From positions 27,492,725 to 27,556,724 of the forward strand of contig NC_135555.1 in the NCBI RefSeq assembly GCF_964340395.1: a stretch of 64,000 nucleotides of DNA, in the 5' to 3' direction. This DNA is from Glandiceps talaboti. Taxonomy: Eukaryota > Hemichordata > Enteropneusta > Spengelidae. The position numbers and the translations under genes were made by a program. The notes under the pieces are model-generated. The model had not been told where the DNA came from. It saw nothing but the letters and a program-made list of their open reading frames with translations, and searched no databases. Of this stretch, positions 61,639 through 64,000 are shown one piece after another; the first letter of the stretch is position 1; each line of letters begins with the position of its first letter.

Positions 61639-62888
61639 CAGTGATTGGGAAGTCTCCGAACACCAATGTGACAATGGCCCCATTCCAGCAAAAATGAATG
61701 GGCCATTTTCAATTTCAATGGGCCATTCAGAAATTCTAATGGGCCCAAGTTAGCATTCATGATCCAACAATAAAGCGAAATAGTTAAAATGAAGTAACCA
61801 TCAATTCTACATTTTTATTGACAAAATATGAGCTCACACATAGGGAAGTTTCAAATGTGAAAGATGCATTGTCGATGGTCTCGTTTCAATATCTTTTTCG
61901 GAGGCATGTTTAATACATACAGTAAACGCACGTGTTTGCCAGCCAGAAATGACGCGATTGCGATGTGGGGGATAATTCATCCATATAGTTACATTGTTTC
62001 TAAATTATGTATACGAGTAGTACGTAAAATTAAAAAAAAAATGAGACTTATAGTAACGAGTTACTACGGAATGAATGGTGAGGTAGAATTGGCAACATTC
62101 GTTATTTCTGATAGGGCGTATAGGGTAGGGGTACGAAAGTAAAAGTGTTGTTATGTAGTCACATGAAAATTAAATACATAAATAAGTAAAGTAATATTTC
62201 TGCTTGTTATTGTTTGTACAGTAGGGAAGCATGTTCAAGTCGCGAACCGTAAGTCCGTACCATATGAAGCCATGCAACCGTTGTAAGCCTGACACGGAAA
62301 AGTGGACATCGCGACGGTAGTTTTCTGTGGTAGCGATTTGAGTTGTTACCTACAAGATTAGTAATTGTGTTGATAAATTTATGCTTCAAGTATTTATTCT
62401 AAAACATCGGTGATCATAATCACTGATCGTAACATTCATTCAAGGAGTTGACCCTGGAGTTGACGTCTTTTCTCATGCATGATGAACGCAGTGGCGGTCA
62501 GGCGAGGTCATCAAAGGGCATACTAATTTGAATATCTTGAATCGTATTGGTTTGATCTGTTTCACTATACCCGGGGAATGCACGCGTGTATCGTGTATTC
62601 AAATAGTCAGACATGGATAGAGGGACATGAAACAGTATAAGTATTCAGATTTGCTTTGCAAAAGACGACGTGTGGGGGCATCATTTCCAACAGCTGACGT
62701 GAGCTCAGTTGGGTTTACAATGTACTTCCGTACTTCGCCTCTACCGAATCGGCACTCCAGCACTGAAGTGTCTAAATTTCACTGTTAGCCACAATGCGCC
62801 TTTGTGGGCGCCAAGAAGTCGATTTCAATGTGCCAATTTTCAATTAAATGCGACTATGGTGCGGGGCGCGTTGACTTCCCAATCACTG
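61639..62888. mobile_element. hAT-like element nested in A8, 6-bp target duplication
   Basis: 16-bp terminal inverted repeats CAGTGATTGGGAAGTC (61639-61654) and its complement (62873-62888), flanked by GATTAA at 61633-61638 and 62889-62894. Uninterrupted family A copies read GGGATTAATAGACAA here, so the empty site is known. The CAG terminus and 6-bp duplication suggest a hAT (hAT6-type) non-autonomous element. ORF 61864-62142 is unassigned. Confidence 0.8.
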
Positions 62889-63090
62889 GATTAATAGACA
62901 AATGACTAAACATTCAAAAAATGTTTGCAAATATGTCTAGCAACATGACCACGCCCACAGCAACAACCAAATGATCATGTATATTGCAAAGATAATAGCA
63001 GGGCTGGATAGGCAACTAGATAATCATTCAGCAAATGAACACCTATACTTAGCATGGATCAGCATCACAGTGGATAAACAATATTTAAGG

Positions 63091-64000
63091 TAGCGGTAAA
63101 GGCTAGGACGTCAGTTGAATTTGCATATAAAAACTTCATAAAAAACTTGAAGCAGTCACTAGAAACTATTTTTCACACGCAAAAAAAAATCCATTCATAG
63201 TTAGAGGCACTACACACGAATTAAATATCCCAACATTGGAAAGTTTTCTGTGTAGCTAGGGGGTTTGATACGCCCTCTACAAGGGAAATGGGGATTACGC
63301 CCACACCTATATGTAAAGTCTGAAGACCTTCAAATGATGGTGTAAACTGTAATAATAATCTGACAGCATTTCGAAACACCACTATAAAACAATTTGCAAA
63401 TGAAACCGTCATCGGATATAAAAAGAAAAACTTACTCACTGCATAATACTAACGTGTCACGTTGCACAATTACTACTATACTAGCCCAAAGCTTGAAGTC
63501 CAAAGGTTACATGTTTACACATTCAATGATTCATATTTTGGTTGCTTTGATCGTAACACAAATTTGAAAAAGCGAGAATTGTTTTTAACGGATGGCAAAA
63601 TATTTCATCAAGTGGGACACAGTATTAGGTAAATTGACTGCAAACTAAATTCACAATTGCAAGTCAAAACTACATGTACGGGAGTCACTCAAAATACGGT
63701 ACTTCCGGTGACCTTGCACTGTACAAGTATGCGATTTCTTGTGTTCAAGATCTTTCAATGATTTTCTATCCACACCCCTTGAATGTATGAACAGCTAAAG
63801 CTCTTTGATGATGAATATCAAACTTGTCCTATTTACGAAATCCATCTGTATTTACCAAAAACAATTGGCATAGACTCGCCAACATACAATCACACGACAT
63901 GTGCTTCCACGTGTACTCCTCCCCGATCGGGCCGCCCTTCGGGTACAGCGACTTGCTCCGAAGTCGAGCGTATTCTACTACTACGTGGTAGCGATATACC
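63091..64000. other. No gene recognised to window end
   Basis: Intronic DNA downstream of A8. A faint resemblance to 38690-38880 is visible near 63100-63290 (GACGTCAGTTGAATTT, GATACGCCCTCTAC). No RBL exon was found here, so intron 8 is at least 4.4 kb. Confidence 0.4.

Larger units (their letters stand above)
59939..63090 (+). mobile_element. Family A element carrying two nested insertions (A8)
   Basis: The left end (59939-59973) starts TAGCACAACTGAACTGATAA with an inverted arm after GG, followed by (GT)n and the inner motif CTCAAAAACCGCCAGACCGA. The A sequence is interrupted at about 60449-61431 by a family B element and at 61639-62888 by a hAT-like element. A resumes after each, with core units at 61440-61638 and 62889-63060 and no terminal arm. 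Confidence 0.8.

Noticed and set aside
59600-64000. Further RBL exons (STPLTG region or pocket A)
   Set aside because: I scanned all three + frames for the conserved segment and found no match; the region is occupied by nested repeats.

Overview
The window is a stretch of animal nuclear DNA, rich in introns and repeats. It carries the 5' third of one recognisable gene, a retinoblastoma-like pocket protein (RBL1/RBL2, p107/p130 family), on the + strand. Eight exons between 8381 and 59598 join into one open frame of 360 codons (1080 nt). This is the N-terminal domain only; the pocket A/B domains must lie beyond the right edge. A TATA-like motif and a perfect E2F site sit just upstream of the ATG. 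A single pocket-protein gene with features of both vertebrate paralogues, AT-rich introns, large intronic minisatellites and many non-autonomous DNA transposons suggest a marine invertebrate, perhaps a hemichordate or cephalochordate. That assignment is an inference of low confidence.

Layout: 1-8240 is upstream repeat DNA (family A elements, a hAT-like fragment, a long TATG/TG microsatellite). 8241-9462 holds the promoter and exons 1-3. Intron 3 (9463-32218) holds an ~4.5-kb minisatellite of 51/53-bp units split by a 1.5-kb hAT-like element, LINE and MITE copies, a TTAA (piggyBac-type) element nested in another element, and a broken coiled-coil/DNA-transposon-like gene. Exon 4 (65 bp) is at 32219. 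Intron 4 (to 45609) has five minisatellites (40, 31, 32 and 54 bp units among them) and many family A and B elements. Exon 5 is at 45610. Intron 5 (to 54138) has two more TTAA elements, a LINE 3' end and a Tigger/pogo-like element. Exon 6 is at 54139 and exon 7 at 54904; a 3.8-kb array of 42/39-bp units begins 5-6 nt inside the donor of exon 7. Exon 8 is at 59412, and the rest is nested repeats.

Most of the window is mobile DNA. Four unrelated-in-sequence repeat families (A, B, C, D) share one architecture: a palindromic left end, a (GTCT)n, (GTCC)n or (GT)n tract, a similar inner motif, a core usually made of tandem units, and (for A, B, D) an inverted copy of the left arm near the right end. 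In A and B this is followed by a short terminal stem-loop. This matches Helentron-associated (HINE/pearl/DINE-1-like) non-autonomous elements. The other strong observation is a TTAA-element family whose three copies carry different but self-complementary palindrome pairs at the same place in the left end, with empty-site evidence for two insertions. No rRNA, tRNA or CRISPR was seen.
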